Positions 51,498 to 61,440 of a stretch of DNA of 64,000 nucleotides are shown here, in pieces. A model generated the notes under the pieces. That model did not search any database. It was given only the letters and a program-made list of their open reading frames with translations, and was not told the DNA's origin. Both the position numbers and the translations under genes were made by a program. Each line of letters starts with the position of its first letter. Position 1 is the first letter of the stretch. Origin of the DNA: Zasmidium citrigriseum (taxonomy: Eukaryota; Ascomycota; Dothideomycetes; Mycosphaerellales; Mycosphaerellaceae); the NCBI GenBank assembly GCA_002786025.1, contig NHNW01000012.1:620001-684000 (forward strand). Reading direction: 5' to 3'.

Positions 51498-51890
51498 CTT
51501 GGCGGTTGCGATGGTGAAAGAGAGGGTGTGCGGTGTTCAACGATGCTGTCGCCTTGCGAGGTTCATGGCAAGACGTTGGAGACGCGGCACTGCCCGCCGG
51601 CGGGAGTGGCACGTGCGTTGCGGCTGCGTCATTCCCGTTGTGCCTGAGGCTCCAACTTTCAACGTCCCCTCATCGACTGACTTCAACTTTCACTCGCAGT
51701 GACGTAGAAAGCTGTATACATATCTCAAATAAAGGCACATATACTGGTATCCCTATCAAGACGGCAGGTGTCCTCTCATTCTCCACACAATTGGAGACTA
51801 AAGCAAAAGCGTACATCAAAAAGAACCGATCCATTGTCTTCACTTTCACCTTGCAAGCGTCGGCCATCAGATTCACGATCATACCCAACC
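51498..51890. other. Divergent promoter region
   Basis: 393 bp between the TMS1 and AhpC/TSA-like start codons, CT-rich and then AC-rich toward 51890. No separate gene. Confidence 0.5.
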
Positions 51891-52469
51891 ATGACTTTCC
51901 AGCAAGAATTCAACTCCTGGTTCGCGCCCAAGAACCCACCAACATCAGACGCCCCTCAAATCGGCGAACTCGCCCCCACAACAACAAAACTCCAACTCGA
52001 CCCGGGCAAACAAACAATAATCGCCTTCCTCCGCCACTGCGGCTGCCCCTTCGCCGAACAAACCTTCCTCCGCATGCGCGAAGCCGCAAAACGCCACACC
52101 GACATAGCATTCATAGCCGTCTCTCACTCCGACCAGGCATCCACGGACAAGTGGCTCAAATCCCTGCCACAATACGGCACCGAACCGCCAAATCTCAGCA
52201 TCGTGGTAGACGACAAGCGGGAGGTGTATGCGAAGTGGGGACTGGGAGTGAGTAGTTGGGGACATGTGTTGGATCCGAGGGCTTTGAGTAATGTGTTTAA
52301 GTTGGGGAGGGAGGGGATTACGAATCGGCCGACGGAGAGTGGGAGTCGGTGGCAGACGAGTGGGACGTTCGCGGTGGGTGGGGATGGGAGGGTGAAGTGG
52401 GGAGGGCCGGCGGTTAGGAGCGATGATGTGCCGGATTTTGAGGAGGTGGTGAAGAAGTTGAATATGTGA
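51891..52469 (+). CDS. AhpC/TSA-like thioredoxin-fold protein
   Basis: Single exon, 192 aa. Residues 20-70 contain a GELAPTTTKLQLDPGK lead-in and an IIAFLRHCGCPFAEQTF strand-helix, where Cys-Gly-Cys occupies the position of the peroxiredoxin or thioredoxin active site. Later blocks are IAVSHSD, LSIVVDDKREVYAKWGLG and QTSGTFAVGGDGRVKWGG, typical of the fungal group with the AhpC/TSA-like (peroxiredoxin-like 2) fold. It is likely a cytosolic redox protein; the substrate is unknown. The ATG at 51891 gives the natural N-terminus, since the frame upstream is low-complexity. Codon use changes from C-rich to G-rich within the gene. Confidence 0.85.
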   Translation: MTFQQEFNSWFAPKNPPTSDAPQIGELAPTTTKLQLDPGKQTIIAFLRHCGCPFAEQTFLRMREAAKRHTDIAFIAVSHSDQASTDKWLKSLPQYGTEPPNLSIVVDDKREVYAKWGLGVSSWGHVLDPRALSNVFKLGREGITNRPTESGSRWQTSGTFAVGGDGRVKWGGPAVRSDDVPDFEEVVKKLNM

Positions 52470-53180
52470 ATGTGAAGTAAGTAATGTGAAATTTTACTTG
52501 CGAGGGAATGTGGAGCGCAGGCATTAAACATGTGAAAGCCCCTTCCTGTACAGCTAATCCCCTCTACAACCACTACCACACGACGCCCAGCTCGAATCAC
52601 CAACCGCCGAATGCACCAGAATGCATTGACCTATATATTGGCAAATTTCTTCCCAGTCAACCAATCGAGGATTGTTCTATCGGCGTTGTCTGGGTGTCAA
52701 GCACCAATGGGCTAGGTGGTTAGGGTGTTGCCTCTAGTACCTTCGTCATCTCCGCCAATCCTTGTGGCTTGAGTTCGAACCTCGTTCGTTCCAGGCTTAG
52801 ACCCCAAAATAAATACAGAAAAATGGTTCCGGCTGTCTTTCTTCTCCTGTGGGAGTTTCTTTTTTGCACTTTTCGTGGACATCAAACTTTTTCTTATCTG
52901 CTGATATCGTTTAGATCGTTCGCGAAGGGTCGATTTGATCGAGGCATCGGCGGAATTCGATGGACCCTTAAAGTCGATCAGTACCCCAGAAATTCACATG
53001 CTTGGTTCAACCTTTCACTCACTCAGCTGCCGTCCGTGCAATCTTTTGTCGTCCGCTTGGGCCTTCACCCTTTCGCTGTCCAAAACACTCGATTTCCCCA
53101 AAAGAAGAAAAAACAATCAGACCCTCCACGAACAGACAACTCATCGACACGGACATGGAATTCCCAAAAAGCAAATCCTC
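52470..53180. other. Gene-poor spacer before the tRNA-like elements
   Basis: No convincing coding frame. A sequence at about 52706-52793 has a good B-box (GAGTTCGAACCTC) and an A-box-like start, but no acceptor-stem pairing could be found. A weak fragment similar to the 5' half of the tRNA-like elements is on the minus strand near 52684-52713. Confidence 0.45.
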
Positions 53181-53394
53181 CAGTCCCACCATGAGTCGAA
53201 CATGGTCCACCAGAATACAGCAAATCAGTCCCCCGCTACGCATTCAACGTTCCTTCGTCTAAGCACAAACGCCGCTGTGCGGCAGCCAAAAGGCCCCGCA
53301 ACGGCGAGCGTGTAAAGGTAAGGAACGTGTTACCTAGTAGGCAGAAAGATTGGGCTTTTGCTGTCTGAGTATGCGACCGCTACACCACAGGACC
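53181..53394 (-). ncRNA. tRNA-like Pol III element A, interrupted in the anticodon arm
   Basis: Read 5' to 3' on the minus strand. GGTCCTG (53394-53388) pairs, with G-U pairs, to TGGGACT (53188-53182) as an acceptor stem. A D-arm GTGT/GCAT with loop AGCGGTC follows. A perfect T-arm CCATG-TTCGACT-CATGG lies at 53205-53189. The D-arm holds an A-box and the T-arm a B-box, but about 150 nt lie between CTCAG (5' anticodon stem) and its partial partner. That insert begins ACAGCAAA and ends TTTGCTGT, a perfect 8-bp inverted repeat that extends the stem. A T5 run at 53170-53166 is a Pol III terminator. The halves resemble tRNA-Gln. It may be a long-intron tRNA, a tRNA-derived repeat or a novel RNA. 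There is no U33 in the 5' half. Confidence 0.5.
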
Positions 53395-53635
53395 GATCGT
53401 TGAGGGCAGCTTTTCGAGAAATGGGTTATGAAAAGTGGCATGGGAACGGATTGTTGCAGTGGATATGCAGGTCGCCGACAGGAGAGCGTTTGATGGTATG
53501 TGATAACCTTCCAGCACCAGTCAACGTCATTGCAAGGAAGCCAAACCTCTCCTCGTCTCCGTCCTCGAATGTCCGACTACACCGGATGTTCCAAAAAAAA
53601 AAGGTTACCAATTGCTACTCAGAAAGCAAAAACTC

Positions 53636-53862
53636 CAGTCCCACCACGACTCGAACATGACCCTCCCAGAAAAACAGCAGAATCCCTCTCCCCGAAGTTG
53701 GCCGACTTTCCTTACTCCCCCGGCAAACGCTGCTGAGCGGAAAGCATGCATGCATGCCCCCCGCAACAGCGAGTGCGACTTGTGACAAGGAACATGTATC
53801 CTGATAGGGGAGGGGGATGGAGCTTTTGCTGTCTGGGTGTGCGACCGCTACACCATGGGACT
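53636..53862 (-). ncRNA. tRNA-like Pol III element B, related to element A
   Basis: On the minus strand, AGTCCCA (53862-53856) pairs perfectly with TGGGACT (53643-53637). The D-arm is GTGT/GCAC. The anticodon stem CCCAG pairs with CTGGG, and the T-arm TCATG-TTCGAGT-CGTGG has one G-T and one G-U pair. The insert starts ACAGCA and ends TGCTGT. Its interior is alignable with that of element A (CAACNGCGAG... and AAGGAAC...), so A and B are copies of one unit about 470 bp apart. A T5 run three bases after the end is a terminator. A second T5 run inside the insert, just before the 3' stem, could stop Pol III early, so B may be a decayed copy. Confidence 0.48.
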
Positions 53863-53903
53863 TGTTGTTTGGGTGATGAGGTTGGTTAAGATGGGGATTA
53901 TGA

Positions 53904-53957
53904 GGGTGGGAGGGGCTTGGGAGGGTGGGAGGGGCTTGGGCGGGTGGGCGCTGGGGG
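53904..53957 (+). repeat. G-rich minisatellite with G-quadruplex pattern
   Basis: Two and a half copies of a unit of about 20 bp containing GGGTGGGAGGGGCTTGGG. Runs of three or more G are separated by 1-3 bases, which fits the classical quadruplex pattern several times over on the plus strand. It begins about 40 bp upstream of the 5' end of element B. Confidence 0.7.
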
Positions 53958-54117
53958 TATGCAGGGAACCGGTGGGAGGGCGTTTGGTGACGAGGCCAGG
54001 AATTCAGGGGTTGGAGGGACATGCTTTCTGTGATATCCTTCCGACACTATGATCTCTTCACTTCTCTTGATCTTGCCGACGCTCATAATCAAAAACGAGA
54101 CTCGGCCCTCTCATATA

Positions 54118-54270
54118 GATCCCATAGTGCAACGGATAGCATGCCTGACAAAGGTGAGGGTGCAATTGCCTTTGAGTCTACTCGGGCGCCCGGCCGAACA
54201 CCCGATTGTATCATTTTCAGGTCCGCCTGATTGTGGCCGGGAGATCTGAGTTCGAGTCTCAGTGGGATCG
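54118..54270 (+). tRNA. tRNA-Arg-like gene with about 80 extra nucleotides
   Basis: GATCCCA (54118-54124) pairs perfectly with TGGGATC (54263-54269), and a G discriminator follows. The D-arm GTGC-AACGGATA-GCAT carries the A-box and an Arg-type CAACGGATA loop. The T-arm CTGAG-TTCGAGT-CTCAG (54246-54262) is perfect and carries the B-box. A normal tRNA would be 73 nt; this is 153. GCCTGA occurs at 54143-54148 and again at 54225-54230, 82 bp apart, as if the extra DNA were bounded by a direct repeat. A CCTGA/TCAGG stem is also possible, with TCAGG at 54219-54223 region. TTTT at 54281 is a terminator. The anticodon cannot be fixed; the loop TTGTGG after the second repeat would read His if used. 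Confidence 0.5.
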
Positions 54271-54977
54271 ATACTTCTTCTTTTGCTCCGCTGACCAGAC
54301 TTGTGCGGAAAGTGATTCGTTTTGCAATCCATGAAGGGGGCTGTACGCCTCGCCAGTCTCTCTCTGAAGTGAAGAAACAAGAAAGCCCCGACCTACCACA
54401 TCCTTAGACCTTGATTAGCATATCTCAATGCGTATGATTGTCCAGGAGGTTCTCTTGCACACTCCTCCTCCACTCATCTAAGAGTGTCAGCCTCAACGAG
54501 ACCTGAGAAGCATGCCTTCTAAACCAAGTAGCAACGCCCAAAAGGGAGAAGCCAATCAATCTACCAACGCTCCGTTCCAAGACAGTCCCATGCAAGAGAG
54601 AAAGCTCGGGCAAGTGCTAAACCACTTGCATCGCTGGACAACCAAATGAAACGAAGACCGAAAGAAAGCGAGAAAGTCAGTAGGTTTGTTCATCAGTCTG
54701 TCCTGACCAAGACAGAGACTAAGAGGACGTGCCATCAAGGCCGTCGATCGATTCCATTCGCAGAGCAGTTTCATATCAGAAGTGAGCCGTCCTTCGCCGC
54801 CGCTGAATTGGATATGTGTGTTTTCAACCACAAAAGCAGACCATGTTGGGTCATGTCGCCGGATGTCCCTTCTACCGTGACGCCAGTCCCATCAAAAGGC
54901 TCCAGTCAGAGCCAGCAAGCAAGTACAGTCCATGTCAAACGTCAATCTTGGGATCCCGAGGTCATGATATCGATGCT
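54271..54977. other. Gene-poor spacer
   Basis: Between the tRNA-like gene and the PRPP synthetase 3' end. Only frames without features are present. The right half includes the synthetase 3' untranslated region. Confidence 0.5.
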
Positions 54978-56831
54978 TTAATCCCAGTGATGGTAGAGCT
55001 GGCTAATGCTCTCTCCGTGGTGGTTACGTCGAATAGCCTCCGCCAGAAGTCCAGAAACATCCAGTACGACAAGCTTCCGAATGCCTTGTCGCTTCTCTTC
55101 TGGAATGGGGAAGGCATTAGTGACAATGACAGCCTCGATCTCATCGCACTCGTCCAGTTGTCGCAGACAGTCGCCACCGAACAGACCGTGAGTAGCCATG
55201 CAGTAGACTCTGGTAGCACTGCCGCGCTTAACCACAGTCTCCGCCGCTGCGATCCAGGAACCAGCCTTGTCGATCATATCGTCGACGATGATGACATCCT
55301 TGTCCCGGACGTTGCCAACCAGTGTGACACGGGTCTCGATGTCCGGGTTTTGGAGATTCTCTTCCTCTTCTTCGTCGGAATGGGTGGCATCTCCAGTCCC
55401 GCCCAAGCCATGCACGGGGTTTGATCCATTGTTACCTCCGGTGAAACGTGACGACGCAGTCGACATGAAGGACTGCATCATGTGGTCAGGGGTGTCCTCA
55501 TCCTCACTGGATCGGTGGCCGCGTCGTCCAGAGTAGTGAGAGATGGCTGGTGAAGGGACGTCGTCGTCGACGATGTGTCCGTGGATCAGACGTCCGGTAA
55601 TGACATCCCTCGCCCGCTCATCCGAGTCATCATCACCCTCGGGCTCTTCATAACCATCTTCGTCGTTCGAAACAGTCGGGATCGTTCGTGCCCGATTCAA
55701 CGACACGCCTTCGTCGCCTTCTTCCTCTTTCTTCTCCTCATTGACTGATTCAGGGCGAGTCGACTGTGCAAGTGGGCTAGACGCGTGCTCCCCATTTGTC
55801 AGTCGAGTCCGAATCGTCGAGGGCACCGATGTGACTGCGCGTGGTTGCACATTCGGTCGACTAGGACGTCTCTGCTCTTCAGCACCCGACTTGGGGCTGA
55901 TGTTGCGCTTCTGTGCCCAGTCATGCTCCTTTGGGGCTCCCGCCTGTCGCTCGGGCGAGTTGACACGAGACTCTGCGTCTTCGTCTTCCAACGCTCCACG
56001 ATCATTGGTGCCGTCTCCACCCAAACTCTCCAAGATGACGGAGTTGTACATGCTTGGGGACATCTTGGGCTTCCTCTGGTCTGTTGTGACAATGCCGAAA
56101 CTCAGGCCCAACTTGTCTGCCAGACTGGTCACTCTCTTTGTGCCACCTGGGTTCTTGCTCACCACGACACTCTCTTGCCAATCGCGGATGTTCATCCGAA
56201 TCCATTTCGCCAGAAGAGGTTCCGCGTAGAGGTTGTCGACGGGACACTTGAAGAAGCCTTGCATCTGCGAGGCATGTAGGTCAATGGTAATGACGTGGTT
56301 AACGCCAGCGACTTTCATGAGGTTCGCGAGCATGCGGGCGGTGATGGCCCCGCGGTGGGCTTTCTTCTTCGATTGGCGGGAGTAGGGGAAGTATGGCATA
56401 ACGGCTGGCCAAGCACTATCAGCAAGGTTGCGTGGGTCGGGAGGGACCGGCCCAAAGAAGTCGACTCACCGGTGATGGAGCGCGCAGAGCCGCCTTTGCA
56501 GGCAGAGATCATGATGAGCATTTCCATGACATTGTCATTGATCCTGCAATGTCAGTTGGCCGCCATGGCTCGAGGCATTGGGCTCCCTACTGGCTGCTCC
56601 CACTCTGCACGACGAAGACATCCTGGTCGCGGACCGAGGCTTCTAAGGTACATGTCAGCAGGGCACTTTCATGGTAGACGGCGACGAGGGCGACATACTG
56701 ATCTCGACGGACGTCTCGCCATTGCTGAACTTCTTCAGCTCGACGTTGGAGGGCTTCTGGCCGAGGCGCTCGCAGATGGACTCGACGAGGTGCGGGTGCG
56801 ACGACCCCGAGAAGATGCACGTCTGGCGCAT
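54978..56831 (-). CDS. PRS5: Ribose-phosphate pyrophosphokinase (PRPP synthetase) with large insert
   Basis: Exons are 56831-56699, 56642-56591, 56543-56470 and 56404-54978, giving 561 aa. It makes PRPP from ribose-5-phosphate and ATP for purine, pyrimidine, His and Trp synthesis in the cytosol. The N-terminal half has FSGSSHPHL, KFSNGETSVEI, YFPYSRQSKKK and IDLHASQMQGFF. The C-terminal half has VIIVDDMIDKAGS, the PRPP-binding loop, and ends LLAEAIRRNHHGESIS. Between about residues 200 and 445 lies an acidic, Ser-rich non-homologous insert of about 245 residues, as in yeast Prs5 and Prs1; the symbol is assigned on that basis and could be PRS1. The three small first exons end at family-conserved residues, supporting the splice sites. 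Confidence 0.92.
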
Positions 56832-57281
56832 GGCGGCGACGCGGTGTGGTGAGTGCTAGGAGGACAGCGTGGTTGTTGTGGTAGATGACCTCGGACGAGG
56901 CATCACCCGGAGTGGAGGAGCAGTGAAGTGGAGTGGTTGTTGTCACATTGTACGGGATTTTCTTCACAAGCTCAGGACTTTGCGAATCCAAATGACGAAC
57001 AATTTGACTTTACATAAGCTAGCGCCGTCTGAACCCTATTTCGCGGGCACGTGCCCTGTAACCGTTTCGGGCTTCACGTGTCGAATGCGTTGGACCTCAC
57101 AGCGTCGCGTGGAATGACAGGAAATAGAATAGAACTTGCCTGCAAGCATGAGCCTGCTTCGACATGTCAGGCACCGACAAGTTGAAACAGGATGTGTTGT
57201 CGTTTCGGAATCGTACCTCGCTGAATCCAACTGATCCAATCGTGGCTCGCTCGTTGCTGATGACGAAAGACGATACGCAGC
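56832..57281. other. Intergenic spacer
   Basis: Promoter of the PRPP synthetase gene and 3' flank of the acetyltransferase. No supported gene. Confidence 0.5.
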
Positions 57282-57863
57282 TCAACGGAATGAACCACTT
57301 CCTGCATCCGTGGCATGCAATGGCCGGTAGAATACAGCAATCTGGTAGTCGTCTTCTGGGACAACTGCTGCGAACTGGAAGCCAACTCTGCAGTAGAAGT
57401 CTCTCAACTTGTCGTTGCCCGCCCAGCAGTCGAGAAAGAGAGTGCCCGAGCTGGACTGCTCTCTCGCGATCTTCTCGACCACACATGTCACAAAAGTAGC
57501 ACCGAGTCCTCGGCCTTGTTGGCATGGATCCAACATGATCGAATGAAGATACAGCCACGGGCTTGGGAAGCTCTCCATGTTGAAGTCAGAGGTCGAGACA
57601 AAGTACCCGGGTTCAAGACTGCGTGTCAAAGCACATCCAGTGATGCTTCTCTCCATGTTGGACGATTGATCGCTTTCCAGGACATAGCAGCCTCGCCTGT
57701 CAATTGCTTTGGTGACTGTCTCTCGCTCTAATGGCCCAATGTGTTGGAGGCTCCCGTTTGCAGTCAAGTTGTCTTGGACTTGTTGCGATATGTCAATTAT
57801 CGTTTCTATATCCGCGGACTCGGCGATACGAGTAGTCGATCGCGCGTCGTCTAGGTCTGTCAT
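57282..57863 (-). CDS. GNAT-family N-acetyltransferase
   Basis: Single exon, 193 aa from the ATG at 57863; the frame upstream has only a GTG. The fold is recognisable by an N-terminal IAESADIETIIDISQQV helix, a central LHSIMLDPCQQGRGLGATFV segment that contains the acetyl-CoA-binding Q-x-x-G-x-G/A motif A (QQGRGLGA), and LFLDCWAGNDKLRDFYCRVGF, the motif B helix with the Asn and Tyr typical of the family. It transfers acetyl from acetyl-CoA to an amine; the substrate is unknown. No targeting signal is seen. An upstream exon is possible because frame continues to 57977. Confidence 0.85.
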   Translation of the reverse strand: MTDLDDARSTTRIAESADIETIIDISQQVQDNLTANGSLQHIGPLERETVTKAIDRRGCYVLESDQSSNMERSITGCALTRSLEPGYFVSTSDFNMESFPSPWLYLHSIMLDPCQQGRGLGATFVTCVVEKIAREQSSSGTLFLDCWAGNDKLRDFYCRVGFQFAAVVPEDDYQIAVFYRPLHATDAGSGSFR

Positions 57864-58513
57864 CGTTGCGTATTGGTATTCGTATCCCCTTCTCGATGCC
57901 CTGATCGAGGGAAGGAGGTTGAATAGTTCCCGAACGTAGTTGGGCCTGGAAATGCTGTGAGTCCCCCTTGAGGTCACCTAGATATGCGACACATTGGAAG
58001 TTGATCAGCTGCCGTCCCTTCGCCGCTCATAGCGGTACTATACAACTTCCACGGGCATCAATGGAAAACGTGAGGAGTTGGTGTGCCACCTCTTGACGAT
58101 GTCCTCAGCCGTGGTTCTTGTAGCAGCAGTGAAGACACCTGGACGCCCAATGCGACTGCAATGGCCATTTCTGATATGTCAACTGTCCATTCGGAAAAGA
58201 TGTGCGCAACTTGTGACGATCTCGCTTGCCGTGAATGTTGGTGAATTGGAGGCCAGGTGGCAGTGACGTACGGAAAAGCTTGGAAGCTGGAAGTGGGTCC
58301 TGGCTAGGCGACATCATCACACTGCGCCTTTCGTCGTTTCGCTGCACCACGACCAACCTCCAACTTCAACCCGCTTCCTCCCTCGCAATCCTTGCAGTGA
58401 CCACGGCCAGCTCCTGATCGATTGACGGCAGCAGTCCTGCGACAGCCAGCATACATTCCAATTCCTACCGCCCGCACACCCCCAGCTGATATCGAGACAC
58501 CCACCGCCCGGCT
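57864..58513. other. Divergent promoter region
   Basis: Between the acetyltransferase and POM33 starts. C-rich near 58400-58513, matching the leader of POM33. No gene. Confidence 0.5.
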
Positions 58514-59427
58514 ATGGCTCCTCCCCAACCCACCGCCCAGGGCGAGTCGCTCCAGGACCGCCTCCTCAAGCTCGCCCAGACGCTGCAGTTCGCGTGGTTC
58601 TGCGGCCATGTGACGCTGCTGCTGTGCACGCTCCGCTATGGCCTCAGCTACATCATGTTCAAGTACTACAGCCGCTGGGCCCAGTTCAGCTACCGCACCG
58701 CCTTCGTCGCGGCAGCTGCCACCTATGGCATTGTCGTCTTTAAGGGATACCGCGCACGCGCGAAGAGTGGAAAGCAGCCCCAGAGCCCAGTGGCATTGGT
58801 GACGGACGAGAATGTGCAATATCTTGGTGAGTAGACATGGCCCCAATGTGCCTGCCTGAGCACAGGCTAACAAACACTCCTCCAGCAATGGCCCTCCTCT
58901 GGCTCTTCTCCCGCCAGTACCCTCTTGCGATGCTGCCATACGCCATCTACAGCGTCTTCCATGTCCTGACCTACACTCGCGGCATCCTGCTCCCTACCCT
59001 TCAGCCCCCACCAACCACGCCTGCCGGCCAGAAGCCCCAATCCTCGGGTCTTGCCGACACCATTGGTCGTTTCGTTAAGGACTACTATGACGCCAGCATG
59101 TCCCTCGTCGCCGGCCTCGAGCTCGCCCTCTGGTTCCGCATCCTAGGCTCTGCTATCATCTTCGTCAAGGGCAGCTGGATCATCCTCGCCCTCTACACCG
59201 TCTTCCTCCGCGCCCGCATCAGCCAGAGCACTTTCGTCCAGGGCATGATCAAGCAGGCCGGCGCTCGCGGCGATGCTCTCGTCCAGAGACAGGATGTGCC
59301 ACCAGCGGCCCGCCAGGCTTGGGACACCGCCAAGAACGTCCTTAAGCAGGTGCACGACCAGACCGACATCAACCGCTATGTTGGCGGTGGTGCAGGCGCC
59401 CAGACGACTCCAAAGAAGGCGCAGTAA
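58514..59427 (+). CDS. POM33: Pom33/Per33-family (TMEM33-like) membrane nucleoporin
   Basis: Exons are 58514-58826 and 58886-59427, giving 284 aa. After a 25-residue hydrophilic N-terminus come four membrane helices: the first two around residues 25-75, then QYPLAMLPYAIYSVFHVLTYTRG, given here as two parts (QYPLAMLPYAIYSVFHVL and TYTRG), and a helix pair near 165-210. The C-terminal amphipathic region has NVLKQVHDQTD. These features and the order match the Pom33/Tts1/TMEM33 family, which binds the nuclear pore and shapes ER tubules. The symbol follows yeast POM33; its paralogue PER33 is equally possible. Confidence 0.88.
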
Positions 59428-61440
59428 GCCCATGTCGATAAAGAAAAGAAACGTTGAAACGGCTGGAAAGACACGCACTTACGCGACAACGGATGAACAC
59501 GAAGGGAGTGGAGAGAACAAGGCAAGAAGAGGCCCGCCCGGGTCTGAGGGATTGGGTACATACACGCCGAGATTAGACCTTGCGTCTGCCGAGGGCGTCG
59601 AGCTGTGGATGATGATATGATTCTTGCAAGAAAGCAAGGGCTTCTGGTGCGTTCTGATCTGCATTTGCTATCCTGTAGCGCTTAGCGAGAGGAACAGGTC
59701 TCTGAGTCTTGTCAGATATTATCCTACATAGCGTAGGACTACGGCGAATGCAATGGGATTCTTAGTATCGATATTGACCAGTCTCCGCACTTGTAGCCAG
59801 ATCCGTACCCTGCGGCTCCCAACACCCATCGCGAACTCGGTGAAAGAACCTAGCGGCTTGCATTCTGGTAGTCTCGATCGACAGGCCCACTTGGGACGCC
59901 TTCGAGGACGAGGAAAGCTCTTTTTATCTGCCCCGGACGACTTCAATGGCGTGAATCTCGGCCGAGCGAACTGTCGGTAATCTTCCGAGAGACCTGTGCT
60001 CGACCAAAACCCTCCCCCGCAAAGCAGACATGCCTAAACAGCACCAATATACATCGGCGGAGAAAACAGATCGGCCGAACCACGACATCCTTCCTTCCTG
60101 CACGAAGACCACGCCTCATCCGGCCGGGCAGTAGTCATCGTCTCCATGCAGCAGCAGGAGTGAAGGAATGGGATCTCGGAATGGACTCTATGGCTCGGAG
60201 TAAGAGCGCCGACGCAAGTTTGTAGGATTGATGAAGGAAGAAGTGGTCATGGATTGAGTGTCGATCGTAGGAGTCTTATTCCGTGAGGATGAGGAGCTTG
60301 GTGAAGCTTGTGTGGTTACCGCTGGAAGTATGTTGATTGGCATTGCTTACGATGGGTCTTGAACAGCGAGTTTGCTCTGATCGCTGTATTCCGACGAGCG
60401 GTAGACTCGTTGTCTACCTTGACCGGATTTCCAATCAACTCACCAGCCGCAGCAGCTTCGCCCACATTCGACTCAACGAAGCATTGGAGTCATCTCGCTG
60501 TATTCTAAGCCACCTAGCTGGTAACTACCCTATAGGGAAGAAAAAAGCGGGCCGCACGTGACTGACCAGAAGAGGCTGATCTCGCGCGTGGGCGCTAACG
60601 GCGAAAACGGTCTCTCAAGCGAATTCCGTTTCTACCACGATCCTTCACCGAGAACCGCACGCCGCATGGCAAGTTGTCCGAAGGAATACTCTACCATCAC
60701 AAGGCATCGTCTAAGAAGGACATTGACAACGAGATCAAACCTGTAAGGCGCGAATGCGATGCAACATGCAAAGCCACCACCAAACTCCTCAACGCCCTAC
60801 AGAAAAGAAAAATCGAGGAATAGGCGGCGTTGTGTACAAGGCGCGGTCACCAGAATCCCTACTCCGGATTCGAGTCACCGCAAGGCAGCCATCCAGTCAG
60901 CGGCCTCAATCGGCCGGGGTCGCATTCCGACACCACTCACTAGTAAGATTGAATCCTTCCCAATGGACGACACGCGTGGTATACAGCAGGATTCAAGAGC
61001 AAGGAGCACCTTATTCCTTGCTCTGGAAATGCTGAGGTGAGCAATGGCGACACCGGAATGAGTGCTTTGCTCAACACCGCATCGCGTTCGCTTCGTGCGA
61101 GCCGGCGAGGCTGGCGCTGGCGCCTTGAGTCAATTGACTGTGCAGAAAGGCTCGGAGTGGATGTGACTGTGATGGTTCGAGTTCGCATTTGAGCCTTGTT
61201 TGTTGAGGTGGAGAGGATGTATAAGTATGTGGGTTCGTTCCTCAGGTTTTCTTACTGTTCATCAGCATCATCAATCAGCAAGATCCTCTGGTCCTTCTGT
61301 CAGACTCTTCGCAAGAGTACCTTTCTACGTCTACGCAAACGATATATACTCGTCATCCATCCAACCATTCAATCGATCAATCTCCATCGACATCAATCAA
61401 CATCAACTAACCAAGCCACACAACATCAACAACAACCAAA
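59428..61440. other. Two-kilobase stretch without a supported gene
   Basis: Includes the POM33 3' flank. Frames of 60-95 codons occur on both strands, but none has a family signal. A TATATA element near 61343 and a long C/A-rich leader (61350-61440) belong to the small gene that follows. A B-box-like GGATTCGAGTC occurs near 60868 without a partner A-box. Confidence 0.55.

Noticed and set aside
52585..52713. Third copy of the interrupted tRNA-like unit on the minus strand
   Set aside because: A GCCCA/TGGGC match and a CACCCAGAC echo exist, but the D and T arms do not fold; at most a decayed fragment.
52706..52793. tRNA-like A- and B-box pair on the plus strand
   Set aside because: The B-box is good, but neither an acceptor stem nor a full T stem pairs and no T-run terminator follows closely.
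52769..53194. 141-codon plus-strand frame over the gene-poor spacer
   Set aside because: Low-complexity ending, no domain, and it overlaps the 3' half of tRNA-like element A.
54816..55424. 202-codon frame antisense to the PRPP synthetase
   Set aside because: Complement of conserved catalytic sequence.
60850..60900. B-box-like GGATTCGAGTC as a tRNA gene
   Set aside because: No A-box at a sensible distance and no acceptor stem.
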